A DNA stretch of 64,000 bases from Mercurialis annua (Eukaryota; Streptophyta; Magnoliopsida; Malpighiales; Euphorbiaceae). The position numbers and the translations under genes were made by a program. The notes under the pieces were generated by a model, which was not told where the DNA came from, searched no databases, and saw only the letters and a program-made list of their open reading frames with translations. Shown piece by piece: positions 1 to 11,152 of this stretch (within the stretch, counting starts at the first letter, position 1; each line of letters starts with the position of its first letter). Location of the stretch: positions 26,476,501 through 26,540,500 of the forward strand of contig NC_065574.1 in the NCBI RefSeq assembly GCF_937616625.2. The letters run 5' to 3'.

Positions 1-3000
1 CTTTAACATTCTTATTTCACGTCACAATTCTATCTAACGCATTGTTCTAATTACCTAAGCATGGTTAGTTTATATTAGGCAAAGTGTGCATGAAAAGTGA
101 AATAGATTAGTATGTCGCGTCTCAAGTCTTTTTGACGCGTAGTTCCGATTACCAAAGCATGGTTAGCTTAAATTACGCAAAGAGTGCGGAAAAAGTGATG
201 CTAGATTTGTATGTCGCGTCTCAAGTCTCCTTATCGCGTCTCAAGTCTTTTTAACGCGTCGTTCCGATTACCTAAGCATGGTTAGGTTATATTCCGCAAA
301 GTGTGTGTTAATAGTGACCATAGATTAGTATGTCGCGGCTCATGTCTCTTTAACGCGTCGTTTCAATTACCTAAGCATGGTTAGGTATATAGAAAAGTGA
401 CGCTAGATTAGTATGTCGCGTCACAAGTCTCTCTAACACGTCGTCCCGATTACCTAAGCATGGTTTGGTTATATTACGCAAAGTGTCCGTTAAAAGTGAC
501 GTTAGATTACTATGTCGCGTCACAAGTTTATTTAACTCATCGTTCCGATTACCTTAAGCGTGGTTAGGTTATATTACGCAAAGTGTGTGTGAAACGTAAA
601 TTTAGATAAGCATGTCGTGTCTCAAGTCTCTTTAAGGCGTCGTTTCGATTACCATGTTTAAGTCTCATCGCAAGTCTCTCTAACGCGTCGTTCCGATTAA
701 CTAAGCATGGTTAGTTTATATTATGGAAAGTGTGCGTTAAAAGTGAAGCTTGATTACTTTGTCGCGTCACAAGTGTGTCTAACGCGTCGTTCCGATTACC
801 TAATCATGGCTAGGTTATATTACACACAAAGTGTGCCTTATAATTTACGGTAGAGTACTATGTCGCGTCACAAGTCACTTAAACGCGTCGTTCCGATTAC
901 CTAAGCATGGTTATGTTATATTACGTAAAATGTTCGTGAAAAGAGACGCTAGTTTAGTATGTTGCGTCTCAAGTCTCTTTAACACGTTGTTCCGATTAAC
1001 TAAGCATGGTTAGGTTATATTACTCAAAGTGTGCGTGAAAAGTGACAGTAGATTAGTTTGTCGCGTCTCAATTCTCTTTAACGCGTTGTTTTGATTACAT
1101 AAGCATGGTTAGGTTATATTAAGCAAAGTGTGCATGAAAAGTGACGCTAGATTAGTATGCCGCGTCTCAACTCTCTTTAATGCGTCGTTTCGATTACCAT
1201 GCTTATGTCGCGCCACAAGTATCTCTAACGCGTCGTTCTGATTACCTAAGCATGGTTAGGTTACACAAAGTGTGCGTGAAAAGTGACGATAGATTAGTAT
1301 GTCGGGTCTCAAGTCTCTTTAACTCGTCGTTCCGATTACCTATGCATTGTTACTTTATATTACGCAAAGTGTGCGTAAAATCTAAGCATGGTTATGTCGC
1401 GTCACAAGTCTCTTTAACGCGTCGTTCCGAAAATCTAAGCATGGTTAGGTTATATTACACAAAGTGTGCGTGAAAAGTGACGCTAGATTATTATGTCGCG
1501 TCTCATGTCTCTTTCACGCGTCCGTCCCATTACCTATGCGGTTAGATTAAATTACGCAAGGTGTCCGTGAAAATTGATGCTAGATTAGTATGTTGCATCT
1601 AAAGTCTCGTTAAGGGGTCTTTTCATTACCATTCTTATGTCGCGTCACAAGTCTCTCTTACACATCGTTCCAATTACCTAAGCATGGTTAGTTTACAATA
1701 CTCAAAGTGTGCGAGAAAAGTGAAATAGATTAGTAAGTCGCGTCTCATGTCTTTTTAACGCGTCGTTTCGATTGCCAAAGGTGTAAGTGAAAAGTGACGC
1801 TAGATTAGTATGTGGCGGCTCAAGTCTCTTTAACGCGTTGTTCCAATTAACTAAGCATGGTTAGGTTATATTATGAAAAGTGTGCATGAAAAGTGAGGCT
1901 AGATTAGTTTGTCGCGTCTCAAGTCTCTTTAACGCGACGTTTCGATTACTTATGTATGGTTAGATTATATTACGCAAAGTGTGAGAGAAAAGTGACGCTA
2001 GATTAGTATGTCGCGTCTCATCTCTCTTTAACGCACCGTTTCGATTACCATGGTTATGTCGCATCACAAGTCTCCCTAACGCGTCGTTCCAATTACCTAA
2101 GCATTGATAGGTTATATTACGCAAAATGTGCGTGAAAAGTGAAGCGATATTAGTATGTCGCGACTCAAGTCTCTTTGACGCGTCGTTCAAATTATCATAC
2201 TTATGTCGCGTCAAAAGTCTCTCTAACAAGTCGTTCCGATTACCTAAGCATGTATAGGTTATATTATCCAAAGTGTGCGTGAAAAGTGACGCTAGATTAG
2301 TATGTCGCGTCACAAGTCTCTCTAACCCGTCTTTCCTATTACCTAAGCATGGTTCGGCTGTATTAAGCAAAGTGTGCGTGAAAAGTGACGCTAGATTAGT
2401 ATGTCGCGTCTCATGTCTCCTTAACGCGTCCATCCCATTACCTATGCGGTTAGATTAAATTACGCAAGGTGTCCGTGAAAAATGACGCTAGATTAGTATG
2501 TTGCGTCTAAAGTCTCGTTAAGGGGTCGTTTCTTTACCATTCTTATGTCGCGTCACAAGTCTCTCTAACGCGTCGTTCCAATTACCTTAGCATGGTTAGT
2601 TTACAATACTCAAAATGTTCGAGAAGAGTGAAATAGATTAGTAAGTCGCGTCTCATGTCTTTTTAACGCGTCGTGAGTGAAAAGTGACGCTAGATTAGTA
2701 TGTGGCGGCTCAATCTCTTTAACGCGTTGTTCCGATTAACTAAGCATGGTTAGGTTATATTACGCAAAGTGTCCGTGAAAAGTGAGGCTTGATTAGTTTG
2801 TCGCGTCTCAATTCTCTTTAACGCGATGTTTTGATTACTTATGTATAGTTAGGTTATATTACGCAAATTGTGCGTGAAAAGTGACGCTAGATTAGTATGT
2901 CGCGTCTCATCTCTCTTTAACGCGTCGTTTCGATTACCATGCTTATGTCGCATCACAAGTCTGTCTAACGCGTCGTTCCAATTACCTAAGCATTGATAGG

Positions 3001-4140
3001 TTATATTACGCAAAAATGTGCGTGAAAAGTGAAGCGATATTAGTATGTCGCGTCTCAAGTCTCTTTGACGCGTCGTTTCAATTACCATACTTATGTCGCG
3101 TCAAAAGTCTCTCTAACAAGTCGTTCCGATTACCTAAGCATGGTTAGGTTATATTATCCAAAGTGTGCGTGAAAAGTGACGCTAGATTAGTATGTCGCGT
3201 CACAAGTCTCTCTAACGCGTCTTTCCTAATATCTAAGCATGGTTCGGCTATATTACGCAAAGTGTGCTTGAAAAGTGACGCTAGATTAGTATGTCGCATC
3301 TAAAGTCTAGTTAAGGCATCGTTTCATTAGCATTCTTATTTCGCGTCACAAGTCTCTCTAACGCATCGTTCCAATCACCTAAGCATGGTTAGTTTATATT
3401 ACGCAAATTGTGTGTGAAAAGTGAAATAGATTAGTATGTCGCGTCTCAAGTCTTTTTGACGCGTAGTTCCGATTACCTATGTATGATTAGGTTAAATTAC
3501 GCAAAGAGTGCGGAAAAAGTGATGTTAGATTAATATGTTGTGTCTCAATTCTTTTTAACGCGTCATTCCGATTACATAAGCATGGTTAGGATATATTACG
3601 CAAAGTGTGCGTTAAAAGTGACAATAGATTAGTATGTCGCGTCTCATGTCTCTTTAACGCGTCGTTTCGATTACCTAAGCATGGTTAGGTATTTCACGCA
3701 AAGTGTGCGTGAAAAGTGACGCTAGATTAGTATGTCGCGTCTTAAGTGTCTTTAACCCGTTGTTTCGAATACCATGCTTATGTCGCGTCACAAGTCTCTC
3801 TAACGCGTCGACCCGATTACCTAAGCAAGGTTTGGTTATATTACGCAAAGTATGCGTTAAAAGTGACGCTAAATTACTATGTCGCATCACAAGTTTCTTT
3901 AACGCGTCGTTCCGATTATCTAAGCGTGGTTAGGTTATATTACGCAAAGTGTGCGTGAAACGTGACTCTAGATTAGTATATCGCGTCTTAAGTCTCTTTA
4001 ACGCGTCGTTTCGATTACCATGCTTAAGTCGCATCACAAGTCTCTCTAACGCGTCGTTCCGATTACCTAAGCATGGTTAGTTTATATTATGGAAAGTGTG
4101 CGTTAAAAGTGAAGCTAGATTACTATGTCGCGTCACAAGT
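1..4140 (+). repeat. Segmental duplication, copy A (11.2-kb spaced)
   Basis: Base 11 (CTTATTTCAC) corresponds to 11163 (CTTATTTCGC). The correspondence continues through the rare variants ACGCATTGTTCTAATTACC, GTGAAATAGATTAG and TTTTTGACGCGTAG. The offset grows from 11152 at the left edge to 11189 near 3-4 kb because of small indels, such as the 11-bp-scale differences near 241-260 and 1252. The left end may extend outside the window. Confidence 0.9.
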
Positions 4141-4200
4141 CTCTTTAACGCATCATACCGATTACCTAAGCATGGTTAGGTTATATTACGCAAATTGTGC

Positions 4201-4790
4201 GTGAAAAGTGACCCTAGATTAGTATGTCGCGTCTCAAGTCTCTGTAACGCGTCGTTTCGATTACCATGCTTATGTCGCGTCACAAGTCTCTCTAACGCGT
4301 CGTTCCGATTACCTGATCATGGTTAGGTTATATTACGCAAAGTGTGTGTTAAAATTTATGGTAAAGTATTATGCCGCGTCACAAGTCACTCAATACGTCG
4401 TTCCGATTACCTAAGCATGGTTAGGTTATATTACGCAAAGTGTGCGTGAAAAGTGACGCTAGATTAGTATGTTGCGTCTCAAGTCTCTTTAACGCGTTGT
4501 TCCGATTAACTAAGCATGGTTAGGTTATATTACGCAAAGTGTCCGTGAAAAGTAACGATAGATTAGTTTGTCGCGTGTGAAGTCTTTTGAACGCGTCGTT
4601 TTAATTATATAAGCATGGTTAAGTTATATTACGCAAAGTGTGCGTGAAAAGTAACGCTAGATTAGTATGTCGCGTCTCAACTCTCTTTAACGAGTCGTTT
4701 CGATTACCATGCTTATGTCACGTCACAAGTCTGTCTAACGCATCGTTCCATTTACATAAGAATTGTTAGGTTATATTACGCAAGATGTGC
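4201..4790 (+). repeat. 590-bp local tandem duplication, first copy
   Basis: TTACCATGCTTATGTCG at 4261 recurs at 4851, 590 bp later. The unit spans about six L modules plus S modules. Both copies share GACCCTAGATTAG, TGATCATGG and GTATTATGCCGCGTC. Confidence 0.88.
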
Positions 4791-5361
4791 GTGAAAAGTG
4801 ACCCTAGATTAGTATGTCGCGTCTCAAGTCTCTGTAACGCGTCGTTTCGATTACCATGCTTATGTCGTGTCACAAGTCTCTCTAACGCGTCGTTCCGATT
4901 ACCTGATCATGGTTAGGTTATATTACACAAAGTGTGTGTTAAAATTTATGGTAAAGTATTATGCCGCGTCACAAGTCACTCAACGCGTCGTTCCGATTAC
5001 CTAAGCATGGTTAGGTTATATTACGCAAAGTGTGCGTGAAAAGTGACGCTAGATTAGTATGTTGCGTCTCAAGTCTCTTTAACGCGTTGTTCCGATTATA
5101 TTACGCATAGTGTCCGTGAAAAGTGACGATAGATTAGTTTGTCGCGTCTCAAGTCTTTTTAACTCGTTGTTTTAATTATATAAGCATGGTTAAGTTATAT
5201 TACGCAAAGTGTGCGTGAAAAGTAACGCTAGATTAGTATGTCGCGTCTCAACTCTCTTTAACGAGTCGTTTCGATTACCATGCTTATGTCACGTCACAAG
5301 TCTGTCTAACGCGTCGTTCCATTTACATAAGAATTGTTAGGTTATATTACGCAAGATGTGC
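4791..5361 (+). repeat. 590-bp local tandem duplication, second copy (571 bp after a 19-bp deletion)
   Basis: CAAGATGTGC lies at 4781 and 5352, 571 bp apart. The shortfall is a 19-bp loss near 5095, where TCCGATTA joins directly to TATTACGC and removes the ACTAAGCATGG part of one L unit. Confidence 0.87.
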
Positions 5362-6384
5362 GTGAAAAGTGACGCTAGATTAGTATGTCGCGTCTCAAGT
5401 CTCTTTAACGCATCGTTTTGCTTACCATGCTTATGTCGTGCCACAAGTCTCTCTAACGCGTCGTTCTGATTACCTTGGCATGGTTAGGTTATATTACGCA
5501 AAGTGTGCGTGAAAAGTGACGCTAGATTAGTATGACGCGTCTCAAGTCTTTTTAACGAGTCGTTCCAATTACATAAGCACGGTTAGGTTAGGTTACGCAA
5601 AGCGTGCGTCAGAAGTGACGATAGATTAGAATGTCGCGTCTCAAATCTCTTTAACTCGTCGTTCCGATTACGTAAGCATCATTAGGTTATATTACGCAAA
5701 GTGTGCGTAAAAAGTGACAATAGATTACTATGTCGCGTCTCAAGTCTCTCTAACGCGTCATTTTGATTACTATGTTTATGTCGCTTCACAAGTCTCTTAA
5801 ACGCGTCGTTCCGAACACCTAAGCATGGTTAGGTTATACTACACAAAGTGTGCGGGAAAAGTGGCGTTAGATTAGTATGTTGCGTCTCAAGTCTCTTTAA
5901 CGCGTTGTTCCGATTAACTAAGCATGGTTAGGTTTTATTACGCAAAGTGTGCGTGAAAAGTGACGCTAGATTAGTTTGTCGCGTCTCAAGTCTCTTTAAC
6001 GCGTCGTTTCGATTACCTGAGCATGGTGAGGTTATAGTACGCAAAGTATGCGTGAAAAGTGATGGTAGATTAGTATGTCGCGTCTCAAGTCTCTTTAACG
6101 CATCGTTTTGATTACCATGTTTATGTCGCGTCAAAAGTCTCTCTATCACGTCGTTCCGATTACCTAAGCATGGTTAGGTTATATTACGCAAAGTGTGCAT
6201 AAAAAGGGACGCTAGATTACTTTGTCGAGTAACAAGTTTCTTTAACGCGTCATTTATATTTCCATGCTTATGTCACGTCACGAGTTTCTCTAACGCGTCG
6301 TTCCGATTACCTAAGCATGGTTATGTTATATAATGGAAAGTGTGCGTTAAAAGTGCAGCTAGATTACTATGTCGCGTCACAAGT

Positions 6385-7540
6385 CTCTTTAATGCATCAT
6401 ACCGATTACCTAAGCATGGTTAGGTTATATTACGCAAATTGTGCGTGAAAAGTGACCCTAGATTAGTATGTCGCGTCTCAAGTCTCTGTAACGCGTCGTT
6501 TTGATTACCATGCTTATGTCGCGTCACAAGTCTCTCTAACGCGTCGTTCTGATTACCTGATCATGGTTAGGTTACATTACGCAAAGTGTGTGTTAAAATT
6601 TACGGTAAAGTATTATGTCGCGTCACAAGTCACTCAACGCGTCGTTCCGATTACCTAAGCATGGTTTGGTTATATTACGCAAAGTGTGCGTGAAAAGTGA
6701 CGCTAGATTAGTATGTTGCGTCTAAAGTCTCTTTAACGCGTTGTTCCGATTAACTAAGCATGGTTAGGTTGTTATATTACGCAAAGTGTCCGTGAAAAGT
6801 GACGGTAGATTAGTTTGTCGCGTCTCAAGTCTTTTTAACTCGTTGTTTTGATTATATAAGCATGGTTAAGTTATATTACGCTTAGTGTGCGTGAAAAGTA
6901 ACGCTAGATTAGTATGTCGCGTCTCAACTCTCTTTAACGAGTCGTTTCGATTACCATGCTTATGTCGCGTCACAAGTCTCTCTAACGCGTCGTTCCATTT
7001 ACATAAGAATTGTTAGGTTATATTACGCAAGATGTGCGTGAAAAGTGACGCTTGATTAGTATGTCGCGTCTCAAGTCTCTTTAACGTATCGTTTTGATTA
7101 CCATGATTATGTCGTGCCACTAGTCTCTCTAACGTGTCGTTCTGATTACCTTGGCATGGTTAGGTTATATTACGCAAAGTGTGCTTGAAAAGTGACGCTA
7201 GATTAGTACGATGCGTCTCAAGTCTTTTTAACGCGTCGTTCCAATTACATAAGCACGGTTAGGTTAGGTTACGCAAAGCGTGCGTCAGAAGTGACGATAG
7301 ATTAGTATGTCGCGTCTCAAATCTCTTTAACTCGTCGTTCCGAATACGTAAGCATCATTAGGCTATATTACGCAAAGTGTGCGTAAAAAGTGACAATAGA
7401 ATATTATGTCGCGTCTCAAGTCTCTTTAATGCGTCTTTTTGATTACTATGCTTATGTCGCGTCACAAGTCTCTTAAACGCGTCGTTCCGAACACATGAGC
7501 ATGGTTAGGTTACATTACACAAAGTGTGCGTGAAAATTTA
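6385..7540 (+). repeat. Sub-block copy collinear with 15330-16485
   Basis: GTGCAGCTAG at 6354 corresponds to 15299, and GATTACTATGCTTATG at 7441 corresponds to 16387. The offset of 8945-8946 is constant over more than 1.1 kb. It has a single copy of the 590-bp segment. At about 7528 the match to 16.4 kb stops and a match to 18.13 kb begins. Confidence 0.87.
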
Positions 7541-8300
7541 CGCTAGATTAGTATGTCGTGTTAACGCTTCGTTTCAATAACCATGCTTATTTCGCGTCAC
7601 AAGTCTCACTAACGCGTTGTTTCGATTACCATGCTTATGTCGCCTCACAAGTCTCTTTAGCGCATCATTCCGATTACCTAAGCATGGTTAGGTTATATTA
7701 CGCAAAATGTGCGTGCAAAGTGACGCTAGATTAGTATGTCGCATCTTTAGTCTCTTTAACGCGTCATTCGATTACCTAAGCATAGTTAGGTTATATTACG
7801 CAAAGCGTGGGTGAAAAGTGACGCTAGATTAGTATGTCGAGTATCAAGCCTCTTTAACGCGTCGTTTCAATTACCATGCTTATTTCACGTCCCAAGTCTC
7901 ACTAACTCGCCGTTCCGATTGCCTAAGCATGGTTAGGTTATATTATGCAACGTGTGCGTGAAAAGTGAGGCTAGATTAGTATGTCGCGTCACAAGTCTCT
8001 TTAACTCGTCATTCCGAATACCTAAGCATGGTTAGGTTATTACGCAAAGTGTGCGTGAAAAGTGACGCTAGATTAGTATCTCGTGTCTCAAGTCTCTTTA
8101 ACGTGTCGTTTCGATTACATGATTATGTCGCGTCACAAGTCTCTCTAACGCGTCTTTTCGATTACCTAAGCGTTCGGCTATATTACGGAAAGTGTGAAAT
8201 AAAAGTGACGCTAGATTACTATGTCGCACCACAAGTTTTTTTAACACGTCGTTCCGATTACCTAAGCATGGTTAGGTTATATTACGCAAAGTGTGCGTGA
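7540..8300 (+). repeat. Short copy of the 18.13-18.9 kb segment
   Basis: The units match 18129-18910 at an offset of 10598-10610. Shared features are GTGAAAATTTACGC, AACGCTTCGTTTCAATAACC, GTTAGGTTATTACGCAAAG (3-bp loss) and the S unit CGATTACATGATTATG. A 12-bp loss follows ATGTCGTG at about 7561. From about 8198 to 8460 the better match is 50.6-50.88 kb (ATGTCGCACCACAAG at 8221 and 50626, and the rare TATTTCAGGTCACAAG). Confidence 0.82.
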
Positions 8301-9335
8301 AAGTATTTCAGGTCACAAGTCTCTGCAACGCGTCGTTCCGATTGGCTAAGCATGGTTAGGTTATATTACGCAAAGTGTGTGTGAAAAGTGACGCTAGATT
8401 AGTATATCACGTCACAAGTCTCTCTAACGCGTCGTTCCGATTACCTAAGCATGTTTAGGGTATATTATGCAATGTGTGCATGAAAAGTGACGCTAGATTA
8501 GTATGTTGCCTCTCAAGTCTATTTAACGCGTCGTTTCGATTACCATGCTTATGTCGCGTCACAAGTCTCTCTATTGCGTCGTTCCGATTACCTAAGCATG
8601 GTTTTACGCAAAGAGTGTGTACAAAGTGATGCTAGATTAGTATGTCGTGTCTCAATTCTTTTTAACGCGTCATTTCGATTACCTAAGCATGGTTTGGTTA
8701 TATTAAGCAAAGTGTGCGTTAAAAGTGACAATCGATTACTATGTCGCGTCTCGTGTCTCTTTAACGCATCGTTTTGATTACCTAAGCGTGATTAGGTTAT
8801 ATTACGCAAAGTGTGCGTGAAAAGTGTCTTTAACCCGTTGTTTCGAATACCATGCTTATGTCGCGTCACAAGTCTCTCTAATGCGTCGTCCGAATTACCT
8901 AAGCATGGTTAGGTTATATAAAAGTGTGCGTTAGAAGTGACGCTAGATTACTATGTCACGTCACAAGTCTCTTTAACGCGTCGTTCCAATTACCTAATCA
9001 TTGTTAGGTTATATTAAGCAAAGTGTGCGTCAAAGTGACGCTAGATTAGTATGTCATGTCTCTAGTCTCTTTAACACGTCATTTCGATTACCATGCTTAT
9101 ATCGCGTCACAAGTCTCTCTAGCGCGTCGTTCCGATTACCTAATCATGGTTAGGTTATATTACGCAAAGTGTGCGTTAAAATTTACGGTAGAGTAATATG
9201 TCGCGTCACAAGTCACTTTAAGCATCGTTCTTATTACCTAAGCATGGTTAGGTTATACTATGCAAAGTGTGCGTGAAAAGTGAAGCTAGATTAGTATGTT
9301 GCATCTCAAGTCTCATTAACGCGTTGTTCTGATTA

Positions 9336-9631
9336 AGTAAGCATGGTTAGGTTATATTACGCAAAGTGTGCGTGAAAAGTGACGCTATATTAGTTTGTCG
9401 CGTCTCAAGTCTCTTTAACGCGTTGTTCCGATTAACTAAGCATGGTTAGGTTATATTACGCAAAGTGTGCGTGAAAAGTGACGCTAGATTAGTTTGTCGT
9501 GTCTCAAGTATATTTAACGCGTTGTTCCGATTAACTAAGCATGGTTAGGTTATATTACGCAAAGTGTGGTGAAAAGTGACGCTAGATTTGTATGTCGCGT
9601 CTAAAGTCTCTTTAAGGCGTTGTTTCATTAC
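9336..9631 (+). repeat. Run of three near-identical 99-bp L modules (type example of L)
   Basis: Landmarks repeat exactly 99 bp apart (AGTAAG at 9336, ACTAAG at 9435 and 9534). The units share the variants GATTAACTAAGCATGG, GATTAGTTTGTCG and GCGTTGTTCCGATTAAC. This is much closer than typical neighbours, so it looks like a recent local amplification of one L unit. The third unit is slightly shortened (AAGTGTGGTG lacks bases of GTGTGCGTG). Confidence 0.88.
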
Positions 9632-11152
9632 CATTCTTATGTCGCGTCACAAGACTCTTTAACTAATCGTTCCAATCACCTAAGCATGGTTTGTTTATAT
9701 TACACAAAGTGTGCGTGTAAAGTGAAATAGATTAGTATGTCGCGTCTCAAGTCTTTTTGACGCATCGTTCTGATTACCTAAGCATGGTTAGGTTATATTA
9801 GGCAAAGTGTGCTTGAAAAGTGACGCTAGATTAGTATGTTGCATCTAAAGTGTCTTTAACCCCTCGTTTCGATTACCATACTTATGTCGCGTCACAAGTC
9901 TCTCTGATGCGTCGTTCCGATTACCTAATCATGGATATGTTAATATTACGCAAAGTGTGTGTTAAGAGTGACGCTAGATTACAATGTCGAGTCAAAAGTT
10001 TCTTTTTCGCGTCGTTTTGATTACCTAAGAATGGTTAGGTTATATTACTGAAAGTGTGCGTGAAAAGTGACTCTAGATTAGTATGTCGCATCTCAAGTCT
10101 CTTTAACTCGTCGTTTCGATTACCATGCTTATGTCACGTCACAAGTCTCTCCAACGCGTCGTTCTGATTACCTAAACATGGTTAGGTTATATTATGCAAA
10201 GTGTGCGTGAAAAGTAACGCTAGATTAGTATGTCGCATCATAAGTCTCTTTAACGGGTCGTTTCGATTACCTAACAATGGTTAGGTTATATACGCAAAGT
10301 GTGCGTAAAAAGTGTCGCTAGATTAGTATGTAGCGTCTCAAGTCTCTTTAACTCATTGTTTCGATTACCATGCTTATGTCGCGTCACAAGTCTCTCTAGC
10401 ACGTCGTTCCGATTTCCTAATCATGGTCAGATTATACTACGCAAAGCGTGCGTTAAAATTGACGGTAGAGTACTATGTCGCGTCACAAGTTACTTTAACG
10501 CGTCGTTCCGATTACCTAGACATGGTTAGGTTATTATTTACGCATAGTGTGCGTGAAAAGTGACTCTAGATTTGTATGTTACATCTCAAGTCTCTTTGAC
10601 GCGTCGTTTCGATTACCTAAGCATGGTTAGGTTATATTAGGCAAAGTGTGCTTGAAAATTGACGCTAAATTACTATGTCGCGTCTCAAGTCTCTTTAACG
10701 CGTCGTTTCGATTACCATGCTTATGTCGCGTCACAAGTCTCTCTAATGCGTCATTACGATTACCTAAGCATGGTAAGGTTACATTACGCAAAATGTGCGT
10801 TATAAGTGACATTAGATTAATATGTCGCGTCTCATGTCTCTTTAACGCGTTGTTCCGATTATCTAAGCATGGTTAGGTTATATTTTGCAAAGAGTCTGTA
10901 AAAAGTGACGCTAGATTAGTATGCCACGTCTCAAGTCTCTTTAACGCGTCGTTTTGATTACCTAACCATCGTTAGGTTATATTACGCAAAGTGTGCGTAA
11001 TAAGTGACGCTTGATTAGTATGTCGCATTTCAAGTCTCTTTAACGCGTCGTTCTGAACACCTAAGCATGGTTTGGTTATATTACAGAAAGTGTGCGTGAA
11101 AAGTGACGCTAGATAAGTATGTCGCGTCTAAAGTCTCTTTAAGGCATCGTTT

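Larger units (their letters stand above)
4141..5850 (+). repeat. Sub-block copy with internal 590-bp tandem duplication
   Basis: This matches 6385-7530 at offset 2244 up to about 4780 and at offset about 1676 after about 5360. The difference is explained by an extra 590-bp copy here. It contains the distinctive TTAAAATTTATGGTAAAG units (4334 and 4924), ACATAAGAATTGTTAGG units (4750 and 5321), and a GGTTAGGTTAGGTTACG unit near 5583. Confidence 0.87.

Noticed and set aside
1960..2433. Longest open frame (157 codons, minus strand) and about 55 other frames of 60-124 codons
   Set aside because: All translate the satellite itself, on both strands and in several frames, with recurring 33- and 16-residue periods. 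Each consensus frame I read has a stop in every L unit, and the open stretches are where that stop has mutated. There is no start context, codon bias or domain that I can see.
5580..5600. Telomere-like GGTTAGGTTAGGTT (also near 7258, 16203 and 25065; complement near 40800)
   Set aside because: Only two to three TTAGG-like words in an L unit with a small local duplication; not a telomeric tract.
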